This document shows positions 1 through 6,729 of a stretch of DNA of 6,729 nucleotides, in pieces (the stretch's first letter is position 1; each line of letters starts with the position of its first letter). Location of the stretch: positions 1 through 6,729 of the forward strand of contig JAEYNS010000159.1 of NCBI GenBank assembly GCA_023412435.1, in the 5' to 3' direction. The DNA comes from Actinomycetes bacterium. Lineage in GTDB: Bacteria > Actinomycetota > Actinomycetes > Propionibacteriales > Propionibacteriaceae. The position numbers and the translations under genes are program-made. The notes below the pieces were generated by a model. It was not told the origin of the DNA, made no database searches, and was given only the letters and a program-made list of their open reading frames with translations.

Positions 1-1337
<1,337 letters not shown>

Positions 1338-1343
1338 GGGGAA

Positions 1344-1349
1344 CTTCCT
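1344..1349 (-). promoter_or_regulatory. Ribosome binding site of ffh (decides the start)
   Basis: AGGAAG on the minus strand lies six bases before the GTG at 1337. It favours this start over the in-frame GTG at 1352, which has no comparable purine tract at the right distance. Confidence 0.7.
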
Positions 1350-1384
1350 CACGCCTTAGGGATACCGGGCAAGCTTACAAGCAG

Positions 1385-1405
1385 CCCGCCCCCGCTCCCT
1401 CCCCC
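1385..1405 (-). other. Potential G-quadruplex in the ffh leader
   Basis: On the minus strand, the transcribed sense, four runs of 5, 3, 5 and 3 guanines are separated by 1, 3 and 1 bases. This meets the standard four-run, short-loop definition of a G-quadruplex motif. It lies about 48 bases upstream of the ffh start, so it would be in the mRNA leader if ffh is transcribed from ftsY or from a promoter upstream of it. High GC makes such runs commoner by chance, so a role is not shown. Confidence 0.5.
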
Positions 1406-1408
1406 GAC

Positions 1409-1428
1409 CCGGCCGGGGTACCGGCCGG
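1409..1428 (-). other. Perfect 8-bp hairpin between ftsY and ffh
   Basis: CCGGCCGG at 1409-1416 and again at 1421-1428 (the sequence is its own reverse complement) flank a four-base loop. The stem is entirely G/C and would be very stable as RNA. On the minus strand it is followed by the G-rich tract, not by a U run, so it is not a classical intrinsic terminator. It may be a leader structure of ffh or a U-less terminator or processing site after ftsY. Confidence 0.5.
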
Positions 1429-1441
1429 CACCACCACCACG

Positions 1442-1501
1442 TTCTGCCACATACCGGGCCCGACCGACACAGCTGTCGGCCAGGTCGGCTATCTGGCAGA
1501 A
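1442..1501 (-). repeat. 60-base imperfect palindrome (long hairpin) downstream of ftsY
   Basis: The arms 1442-1469 and 1474-1501 pair around a four-base loop. The outer ends TTCTGCCA and TGGCAGAA match perfectly over 8 bp, and the apical CCGACA and TGTCGG match over 6 bp. In all, 22 of 28 positions are Watson-Crick pairs. Read as minus-strand RNA, two of the mismatches (1461/1482 and 1463/1480) become G-U wobbles, giving 24 of 28 paired; plus-strand RNA gains only one wobble. The fold is therefore slightly better in the transcribed sense. The hairpin begins 41 bases after the ftsY stop and has no U tract. It could be an RNA stability or processing element, a terminator-like structure, a protein-binding site or a small mobile repeat. 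Confidence 0.65.
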
Positions 1502-1542
1502 GTTGGTGAACAGGTTGGGGATTCGGCTGCGCGGCGGAGCGC

Positions 1543-2709
1543 TCAGTCCTCGCTGAGCAACGCGTCGACAAAGGCCTCCGGCTCGAAGGGCGCCAGGTCG
1601 TCGGCGCCCTCGCCGAGGCCGATCAGCTTCACAGGGACGCCGAGCTCGCGCTGCACCTGGACGACGATGCCACCCTTGGCCGAGCCGTCCAGCTTGCTGA
1701 GCACGATGCCGGTGACGTCGACGACCTCGGCGAACACCCGCGCCTGCGTGAGTCCGTTCTGGCCTGTGGTGGCATCGATCACCAGCAGCACCTCGGTGAC
1801 CGGCAGCTTGCGCTCCACCACCCGCTTGATCTTGCCGAGCTCGTCCATCAGCCCGGTCTTGGTGTGCAGCCGTCCGGCGGTGTCGATCACGACGACGTCC
1901 AGCCCGTCGGCGATCCCGCGGGCCACCGTGTCGAAGGCCACGGAAGCCGGGTCGCCACCCTCGGGACCGCGAACGGTGGGCACCCCGACCCGGGCGCCCC
2001 AGGTCTCGAGCTGGTCGGCGGCGGCCGCCCGGAAGGTGTCGGCTGCGCCGAGCACCACTGACCTGCCCTCGGCGACGAGGACGCGCGCCAGCTTGCCGAT
2101 CGTGGAGGTCTTGCCGGTGCCGTTGACCCCGACCACGAGCACCACCCCCGGCCGACCGTCCTCGCCGGTCACCCGCAGGGTGCGGTCAAGGCCCGGATCG
2201 ACCAGCTTCACCAGCTGGGTGCCCAACACCTGACGGGCCCTGCCCGGGTCGGAGACGCCGTCGATCGCCAGCTCCTTGCGCAGCGCGGTGATCAGCTCGG
2301 TGGTCGGGCCCACCCCGAGGTCGGCGGTGATCAGGGTCGCCTCGAGGTCGTCCCAGGCGTCGGCGTCCAGCCGGTCGGCCGCGAGCAGCCCCAGCAGGCC
2401 GCGGGCGAACGGGTTGGTGCTGGCTGACAGGCGGCGGCGCAGCCGGGCCATCCGCGAGCCGGGAGCTTCCGGCACGTCGAGCACCGGCGCAGCGGGTTCG
2501 GCGGGCTCTGCGGGGACCACCCCGGGCTCGCTGACCTCGCCGGTCGGTTCCTCCGGCTCCGCGGGCGCCTGCTGCGGGAGCTCGGGCGCCGGCTCCCCGC
2601 GTTCGAGGGCGGCGCGCCGGTTCGAGGAGATGATGACGACGGCGGCGACGGTGAGGGCGGCGAGGATGCCGCCCACGACCAGCCAGAAGATGAGATCCAC
2701 GGCCGCCAT
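1543..2709 (-). CDS. ftsY: Signal recognition particle receptor FtsY
   Basis: FtsY is the membrane-associated GTPase that receives ribosome-SRP complexes by pairing with Ffh. The 388 residues begin with a hydrophobic helix (about 5-28), which should anchor the protein directly in the membrane as in many actinobacterial FtsY. A short Pro/Glu/Ala-rich linker (about 37-84) stands in place of the long acidic A domain of E. coli. The NG domain follows: N-domain helices about 85-185, G1 GVNGTGKT (194-201), DTFRAAAADQL (224-234), DTAGRL (276-281), SKLDGSAKGG (338-347) and GLGEG with DDLAPF (364-375). All key SRP-GTPase motifs are intact. The ATG at 2709 has no clear Shine-Dalgarno; GTG at 2700, three codons later, is an alternative that keeps the helix. 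The gene lies 63 bases after the propeller gene and upstream of its functional partner ffh. Confidence 0.96.
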   Translation of the reverse strand: MAAVDLIFWLVVGGILAALTVAAVVIISSNRRAALERGEPAPELPQQAPAEPEEPTGEVSEPGVVPAEPAEPAAPVLDVPEAPGSRMARLRRRLSASTNPFARGLLGLLAADRLDADAWDDLEATLITADLGVGPTTELITALRKELAIDGVSDPGRARQVLGTQLVKLVDPGLDRTLRVTGEDGRPGVVLVVGVNGTGKTSTIGKLARVLVAEGRSVVLGAADTFRAAAADQLETWGARVGVPTVRGPEGGDPASVAFDTVARGIADGLDVVVIDTAGRLHTKTGLMDELGKIKRVVERKLPVTEVLLVIDATTGQNGLTQARVFAEVVDVTGIVLSKLDGSAKGGIVVQVQRELGVPVKLIGLGEGADDLAPFEPEAFVDALLSED

Positions 2710-2725
2710 GGTACGGGGTTCGCAC

Positions 2726-2743
2726 GCCGGGGCCCGCCCCGGC
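2726..2743 (-). terminator. GC-rich hairpin between the propeller gene and ftsY, possible U-less terminator
   Basis: GCCGGGG (2726-2732) and CCCCGGC (2737-2743) form a perfect 7-bp stem around a four-base loop. It begins about 30 bases after the stop of the propeller gene and ends about 17 bases before the ftsY ATG. There is no U run after it. It could attenuate read-through from the sigma/propeller pair into ftsY, or structure the ftsY leader. The call as a terminator is tentative. Confidence 0.35.
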
Positions 2744-2772
2744 TGTCACGGGCGCCGACGGCCGTGCCCGGT

Positions 2773-4809
2773 TCAGCGCTTCTGCAGGCTCACCCCCGCC
2801 ACCTTGTCGAAGGTGTCGGCGCGGTAGGCGTCCACCCCTGCCGGGGAGACCACGTACAGGTGCTCGCCGAGGGTGAGGCCGCGCGTACCGGCCGTGCCGT
2901 CGGAGGTCTGCAGCGGCAGCTTCTCGGCGAGGCGGAACTTCCCGTCGGCATAGCGGTAGACGAGATAGCGCTGCGTCGGGCCGCCGTCGCGCCAGGAGGT
3001 GGCGGCGAAGCCGATCAGGCCGCGGTCGGTGTCCACCAGCACCGCCTTGTGGTTCGCGAGCGCCTCGGCGTCGTCGTAGGCAACCTTCGTGGCGGTCTGC
3101 TCGGAGACGTCGAACGGGTCGGACGTGTCGAACATGCTGAGCTTCATCCCGGTCACCCTGCCGTCGGAGTCGGCAGCCATGCCGAGACCAAGCAGTCGCC
3201 CGTCCGCCCACGGGTGCAGGTAGGTGCTGAACCCGGGGATCTTGAGGGCGCTCATCACCGCCGGCTCGCCCGGGTCGGCCAGGTCGAGCGCGAACAGGGG
3301 GTCGACCCGCTCGAAGCTCACCACGTAGCCGACCGGACCGTCGAAGCGCACCGACTGCACGGTCTCGTTGCGGGCGAGCTTGGGCAGGGAGCCGACCACC
3401 TCGAGGTCGCCGTTGAGGACGTACAGCGCCGGACGGCTGGTCCACCCCTTCTTCGTCTCGCCTGTCACGGTCACCGCCACCCGCAGGTGCCCCTGGTACT
3501 CGTCCAGCGCGAACTGGTTCAGCACGACGCCGGGGATGCTGCCCTGGCCGGCGACCGCGAGCTCACCTGCGTCGAGCCGGATCCGGGTCAGCCGGGTGAC
3601 GGCCACGCCGCCGCGCAGGTCGTCGACCCCGGCCGCCTTGCGGGCCTTGGCCGACAGGGACGCCTCGTGGTCGACGCCGGCCAGGAACAGGTTGTCGCCG
3701 CTGAGGTAGACGGTCTGGGAGCCGCCGAGCACCGATTCGGTGTCCACCCGCTCGGCCTTCGCCAGGTCGATGCTGCTGGCCACCGCGTACCGGGGACCGT
3801 CGGGGAAGGGGAGGATCAGGCAGTCGGCGGCGTCCACCGCGGCCCGCTCGCCGTCGCGGGTGACCAACGGGACGAAGGTCTCGGGGTCGTCGGGGTCGAT
3901 CGCGTCCGGATCGACGACGAGGTACTCGGTGACCAGGTACAGCAGCGTCCCGGCCAGCCGGGAGGTCACGTAGGCACCGCTCTGGCCCAGGCTGGTGAGG
4001 TACTTCGGCGAGCCGGGGTTGGACACGTCGTAGAGCAGCGCCCTGGTCTGGGTGGCGTCGAACGGGACGTAGGTGGTGGTCACGGCGGCGGGCAGATCGG
4101 CCACCCGCGGGGCGTACTCGGTGACCAGCACCACAAGGGTCGACTCGTGCAGCATGAGGTCGACGACCGGACCCTGGACCACATACTCGTCGGCGCTCCG
4201 CTTCGGGGCGGCGGGCGGGGAGGCGGTGTCGATCCGCGCGAGTTCCCTCGTGGTGCCGCCGGAGGCCTCGACGAGCACCACCTGCTTGCCCGAGGCGATG
4301 AACAGGGTGCTGCCGTCGCTCTTGACCACGTCGCCCTCGTCGATCCCGGCCACCTGGCTGTTGGTGTGCCAGCTTCCATCCCTGTCGCCGGAGCCCACCG
4401 AGGGCACACCGGACGCGCCCGCGCCGTCCTGCGCCGCTCCAAAGCCGGCCTCGCTGCCGGGGTAGCCGTACCAGTTCTCGGCGGCCGCCCTGATCGCCGA
4501 GTAGAGCTCGCCGTACCCACCGGTTCCCCCTCGGTCGTCGCCGACAGGGCCCGGTACCCGCGGCGGGTCGGAGACCTCCAGGTCGGTCGTTCTGCCCACC
4601 AGCCCGGGGATCAGCGCGATCCCTGCGACCAGGACGACGCCCGCCGCTGCGGCCAGCCAGCCGAGGCCGTGCCCGCGGCGGTGGGGGGCCGCCACCGCGG
4701 GCACGGCAGGGGGATCCTCCGCGGCGAGCGTCCGCAGCAGGTCGTCCCTCGTCTGGTCATCGGGCCGCATCTGCCGTGCCATGTCGTCGAAGAAGTCCCG
4801 GTCATTCAT
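2773..4809 (-). CDS. Membrane-anchored beta-propeller protein, putative anti-sigma factor
   Basis: The 678-residue protein has a short cytosolic N-terminus rich in Asp and Arg (1-47), one transmembrane helix (about 49-72) after the basic PHRRGHG, a Gly/Pro-rich linker (about 80-145) and a large extracytoplasmic domain. The signature TNSQVAGIDEGDVVKSDG (149-166), followed by repeated beta strands, and the later LKIPGFSTYLHPW (522-534) and HKAVLVD (587-593) match the family of secreted proteins with a C-terminal beta-propeller distantly related to WD40 (recalled as COG4880 / Beta_propel). The ATG at 4809 overlaps the sigma gene stop by 8 bases and has GGGAGGG (4817-4823) seven bases upstream, so the two genes are translationally coupled. 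Gene order, short cytosolic segment and single helix suggest that it restrains the sigma factor and senses an outside signal. The N-terminus has no zinc-type HxxxCxxC motif, and the only cysteine is at 330. The family call is firm; the anti-sigma role is inferred. Confidence 0.85.
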   Translation of the reverse strand: MNDRDFFDDMARQMRPDDQTRDDLLRTLAAEDPPAVPAVAAPHRRGHGLGWLAAAAGVVLVAGIALIPGLVGRTTDLEVSDPPRVPGPVGDDRGGTGGYGELYSAIRAAAENWYGYPGSEAGFGAAQDGAGASGVPSVGSGDRDGSWHTNSQVAGIDEGDVVKSDGSTLFIASGKQVVLVEASGGTTRELARIDTASPPAAPKRSADEYVVQGPVVDLMLHESTLVVLVTEYAPRVADLPAAVTTTYVPFDATQTRALLYDVSNPGSPKYLTSLGQSGAYVTSRLAGTLLYLVTEYLVVDPDAIDPDDPETFVPLVTRDGERAAVDAADCLILPFPDGPRYAVASSIDLAKAERVDTESVLGGSQTVYLSGDNLFLAGVDHEASLSAKARKAAGVDDLRGGVAVTRLTRIRLDAGELAVAGQGSIPGVVLNQFALDEYQGHLRVAVTVTGETKKGWTSRPALYVLNGDLEVVGSLPKLARNETVQSVRFDGPVGYVVSFERVDPLFALDLADPGEPAVMSALKIPGFSTYLHPWADGRLLGLGMAADSDGRVTGMKLSMFDTSDPFDVSEQTATKVAYDDAEALANHKAVLVDTDRGLIGFAATSWRDGGPTQRYLVYRYADGKFRLAEKLPLQTSDGTAGTRGLTLGEHLYVVSPAGVDAYRADTFDKVAGVSLQKR

Positions 4810-5350
4810 CGAACAGCCCTCCCTGGAGCTTGTCGCGCATCAGACTGCGGCCGCGGGACAGCCGCATCTTCACAGCACCCGACTCCAGTCCGAGCAGCTC
4901 GGCGATCCTGGCGACGGGAAGGTCCTCGAAGTAGAACAGGTGGAGTACCGACCGGTACGTGTCGGGCAGCGAGCGGAGCGCCCGGAACACCACGTTCTGC
5001 TCGTCGGTGGCGAAGCTGAACTGGGCCGGGAGCTCGCCGGCGTCCTGCGCGCTGAGCGGGACGACGCGGGTGCGCCAGGAGCTGCGGGTCACGGCGCGGG
5101 CACAGTTGAGGGTGGTGGTGATCAGCCACGCCTTGCGATGGTCCTCGCTGCGGCACTCCGGTCGGCGGCGGTGGTAGGTCAGGAACACGTCCTGGAAGAC
5201 ATCGTCGGCGTCACCGCGGCAGCGGGTGTGGGTGAGGGCGATGCCGTACACCATCGCCTCGTAGCGCTGCACCACCCCTGCGGAGTCCAGCGGGAGCAGG
5301 GGCTCGTCGGCGACGACTCCGTCCACCGCGCCCAGCGTGCCTGCGTCCAC
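4802..5350 (-). CDS. ECF-type RNA polymerase sigma factor
   Basis: An alternative sigma factor of the sigma-70 family, with only regions 2 and 4, that would direct RNA polymerase to a small set of promoters. From the GTG at 5350 it is 182 residues, the usual ECF size. Region 2 spans about 26-92 with DADDVFQDVFL (47-57), the core-binding helix, and the promoter-melting and -10 recognition helix HRKAWLITTTLNCARA (71-86). Region 4 spans about 120-175, with LPDTYRSVLHLFYFEDL, then the helix-turn-helix IAELLGLESGAVKMRLSRGR (149-168). I prefer GTG 5350 because GGAG (5356-5359) sits five bases before it. The longer reading from GTG 5401 adds 17 residues rich in Pro, Gly and Arg that lie outside the sigma domain. 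The stop overlaps the start of the propeller gene, a typical sigma/anti-sigma arrangement. I cannot assign an ECF subgroup. Confidence 0.92.
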   Translation of the reverse strand: MDAGTLGAVDGVVADEPLLPLDSAGVVQRYEAMVYGIALTHTRCRGDADDVFQDVFLTYHRRRPECRSEDHRKAWLITTTLNCARAVTRSSWRTRVVPLSAQDAGELPAQFSFATDEQNVVFRALRSLPDTYRSVLHLFYFEDLPVARIAELLGLESGAVKMRLSRGRSLMRDKLQGGLFDE

Positions 5351-5425
5351 CGTCGCTCCGCTCCCCCGTGGTCGAGGTCCGCTACCGGTTGCGGGCCTCA
5401 CCCCTAACTGCGCACGGCGCGGGGA

Positions 5426-5455
5426 AAGGTAACACTGCGGTGGCGGACGTTGCCA
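5426..5455 (-). promoter_or_regulatory. Weak candidate promoter for the sigma/propeller pair
   Basis: The 119-base gap upstream of the sigma start contains TGGCAA (5450-5455) and TACCTT (5426-5431) on the minus strand, 18 bases apart. Each matches the housekeeping -35 and -10 consensus at only three of six positions. The segment also contains GGCAAC, which loosely resembles an ECF -35, but I see no matching -10 at ECF spacing. Transcription may instead continue from the small gene upstream. Confidence 0.2.
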
Positions 5456-5469
5456 GGGGAGCCGGCGGG

Positions 5470-5724
5470 TCAGGAGACCTTGGGTTGCTCCCCTGTGTTC
5501 TCCACGCCGGAACCGGCGCTCTTGATGCGCAGATCCTCGAAGAAGTTGACCAGTCCCGGGGGCGGCGGGGCCTCACCGTTGAGGTGACGCGCGGTCTGGG
5601 CCATGGCGCTGCGGACCTTGGGGGCGCGCTGACCCGAGGTCCCCTGCATGCCGATGGCCACGACGGCGATGATGCCCAGCGCTATCGCCAGGATCACCAG
5701 CATCATGATGGTGGCAAGAGCCAT
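5470..5724 (-). CDS. Small single-pass membrane protein, function unknown
   Basis: The 84-residue product begins with a hydrophobic helix almost at once (about 4-26, rich in Ile, Ala, Val and Met). A basic stretch follows (QRAPKVRSAMAQTARHL, about 32-48), then a Pro run (PPPP, 53-56) and a polar tail. The positive charge after the helix favours the N-terminus outside and the C-terminus in the cytosol. I recognise no family. The gene looks real: AAGAGG (5731-5736) lies six bases before the ATG, the composition is that of a membrane protein, and it fills the gap between smc and the sigma gene on the same strand. Its neighbours suggest, but do not show, a link to the sigma/propeller pair. Confidence 0.75.
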   Translation of the reverse strand: MALATIMMLVILAIALGIIAVVAIGMQGTSGQRAPKVRSAMAQTARHLNGEAPPPPGLVNFFEDLRIKSAGSGVENTGEQPKVS

Positions 5725-5755
5725 GGTGGGCCTCTTCCGTGGGGGGACGCAGGCC

Positions 5756-5785
5756 AGTTTACGCCCCCGGGGAAAGCGCGGTCAG
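5756..5785 (-). promoter_or_regulatory. Candidate housekeeping promoter overlapping the smc stop
   Basis: On the minus strand CTGACC (5780-5785; four of six match TTGACA) and TAAACT (5756-5761; four of six match TATAAT, with T, A and final T kept) are 18 bases apart. The -35 element overlaps the TGA of smc. Transcripts would start near 5749 with a leader of roughly 25 bases to the ATG at 5724. This would let the small gene, and perhaps the sigma pair, be expressed apart from smc. Confidence 0.4.
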
Positions 5786-6729
5786 TCCTCGCGCAGCCGC
5801 TGGCTGATCACCGTGGAGATCCCGTCGGAGCGCATGGTGATGCCGTAGAGGGCGTCGGCGATCTCCATGGTGCGCTTCTGGTGGGTGATCACCAGCAACT
5901 GGCTGTTGTCGCGCAGTTCGCTGTAGATCTCGAGCAGCCGGCCGAGGTTGGTGTCGTCGAGGGCTGCCTCGACCTCGTCGAGGATGTAGAACGGGCTCGG
6001 CCGTGCCTTGAACAGCGCGACCAGGAAGGCCACCGCCACCAGCGACCGTTCCCCGCCCGACAGCAGCGACAGCCGCTTGACCTTCTTGCCGGCCGGACGG
6101 GCTTCGACCTCGACCCCTGTGGTCAGCCACTCCCCCGGCTCGGTGAGCACGAGGCGTCCCTCGCCGCCGGGGAAGAGCCTGCTGAACGACTCCTCGAAGG
6201 CCTTCTCGACGTCCGCGTAGGCCTCGGCGAAGACCTGCTGGACGCGGGTGTCGACCTCCTCGATGATGCCGGCGAGGTCGGCCCTGGTCCGCCGCAGGTC
6301 CTCCAACTGCTCGGCGAGGAAGGCGTGACGTTGCTGGAGGGCGTCGAACTCCTCCAGCGCCAGCGGGTTGACCCTGCCCAGCACCGCCAGATCGCGCTCG
6401 GCCCTGCGCAGCCGCTTCTCCTGCTCCGCCCGCTGGTACCCGACGGGGTCGGGCCGCGGGTCGTCGGGGCCGAGCGGGGTGCCGTCGGGTGCGGTCAGGA
6501 CCTCCACCGGCTGGTCGGGTCCGTAGCCGGCCACCAGGGCGTCCACCTCGAGGCCGAGCTCGGCCAGCGACTTCTCGGCCAGTGCGTCCACCTTCATCTG
6601 CTGCTGGGCGCGAGCCAGTTCGTCGCGGTGGGCCGAATCGACCAGCTCCTCGAACTGGCGGGCGAGCTCGCGCCCGCGCGAGCGGGCGGCGCCGAGTCGC
6701 GCCTCGGCGTCGGAGCGGCGGGCCTGCGC
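5782..6729 (-). CDS. smc: Chromosome segregation ATPase SMC, C-terminal part
   Basis: SMC forms long coiled-coil dimers that organise and help segregate the chromosome, usually with ScpA and ScpB. Only the last 315 codons are here; the frame is open to the right edge, and full-length SMC is about 1,150-1,200 residues. The visible part starts in the C-terminal coiled coil, rich in Arg, Ala and Glu. It then has the family's VNPLALEEFDAL (about 120-131), further coil, and the C-lobe of the ATPase head: signature LSGGE (about 223-227), Walker B FYILDEVEAALDD (about 247-259), and the switch VITHQKRTME (about 280-289). It ends with LRED and TGA. No lesion is seen. An internal ATG at 6597 is not the start: the coil continues upstream in frame. 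In actinobacteria smc commonly lies just upstream of ftsY. Confidence 0.97.
   Translation of the reverse strand, partial: AQARRSDAEARLGAARSRGRELARQFEELVDSAHRDELARAQQQMKVDALAEKSLAELGLEVDALVAGYGPDQPVEVLTAPDGTPLGPDDPRPDPVGYQRAEQEKRLRRAERDLAVLGRVNPLALEEFDALQQRHAFLAEQLEDLRRTRADLAGIIEEVDTRVQQVFAEAYADVEKAFEESFSRLFPGGEGRLVLTEPGEWLTTGVEVEARPAGKKVKRLSLLSGGERSLVAVAFLVALFKARPSPFYILDEVEAALDDTNLGRLLEIYSELRDNSQLLVITHQKRTMEIADALYGITMRSDGISTVISQRLRED

Noticed and set aside
1372..1377. TAAGCT as -10 element of an ffh promoter
   Set aside because: It matches TAnnnT, but the place for a -35 is the G-rich tract with no resemblance to the consensus.
1442..1501. Small SRP RNA gene (ffs) in the long hairpin next to ffh
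   Set aside because: The apical loop lacks the conserved GGAA tetraloop and the asymmetric internal loop of SRP RNA. Proximity to ffh alone is not evidence.
2186..3445. 419-codon minus-strand open frame overlapping ftsY and the propeller gene
   Set aside because: Same strand but shifted frame; the product is an Arg/Pro/Gly-rich shadow and conflicts with two well-supported genes.
2764..5019. Very long (751-codon) plus-strand open frame
   Set aside because: It lies antisense to the propeller and sigma genes, whose protein motifs are clear. Its translation is low-complexity His/Gly/Val/Arg without any domain, as expected for the antisense of GC-rich coding DNA.
5399..5440. Autoregulatory ECF promoter (TGTTACC at 5429-5435) just upstream of the sigma gene
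   Set aside because: No CGTC-like -10 element lies at the usual 16-17 base spacing from it.
6598..6729. Separate gene starting at the ATG at 6597
   Set aside because: The frame is open upstream to the window edge and reads as continuous SMC coiled coil, so 6597 is an internal methionine.

Overview
The window is a high-GC segment whose genes all lie on the minus strand, so transcription runs from position 6729 towards position 1. The very high GC, strong G/C at third codon positions, GTG starts, and the smc, ftsY, ffh order point to an actinobacterium. The Ffh, FtsY and SMC proteins look closest in style to Actinomycetota. A member of the Propionibacteriales is a reasonable guess, but it is inference only.

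Layout in transcription order. (1) The C-terminal 315 codons of smc (chromosome condensation ATPase), 5' end outside the window. (2) A gene for an 84-residue single-pass membrane protein of unknown function, with a plausible promoter overlapping the smc stop. (3) A gene for an ECF-type RNA polymerase sigma factor. (4) Overlapping it by 8 bases, a gene for a 678-residue membrane-anchored protein: a short cytosolic N-terminus, one transmembrane helix and a large extracytoplasmic beta-propeller. From its position and topology this is probably the anti-sigma factor or sensor for gene 3. (5) ftsY, the SRP receptor, with an N-terminal membrane helix. (6) ffh, the SRP protein, cut by the window's left edge shortly after its methionine- and glycine-rich C-terminal tail begins.

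The genes form two functional layers. FtsY and Ffh are the paired GTPases of co-translational protein targeting, and SMC is a chromosome-organisation factor. These three are neighbours in many actinobacteria. Set between smc and ftsY is a small regulatory module: the sigma factor, the propeller protein and perhaps the small membrane protein. It looks like a cell-surface signalling cassette housed in a housekeeping locus.

The most unusual non-coding stretch is the 205-base gap between ftsY and ffh. It holds a 60-base near-palindrome, a second perfect 8-bp hairpin and a canonical four-run G-tract, all in the probable leader of ffh. No tRNA, rRNA, CRISPR array, insertion sequence or phage gene was seen. 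The regulatory pairing of genes 3 and 4 and the structured ffh leader are the parts most worth a second look.
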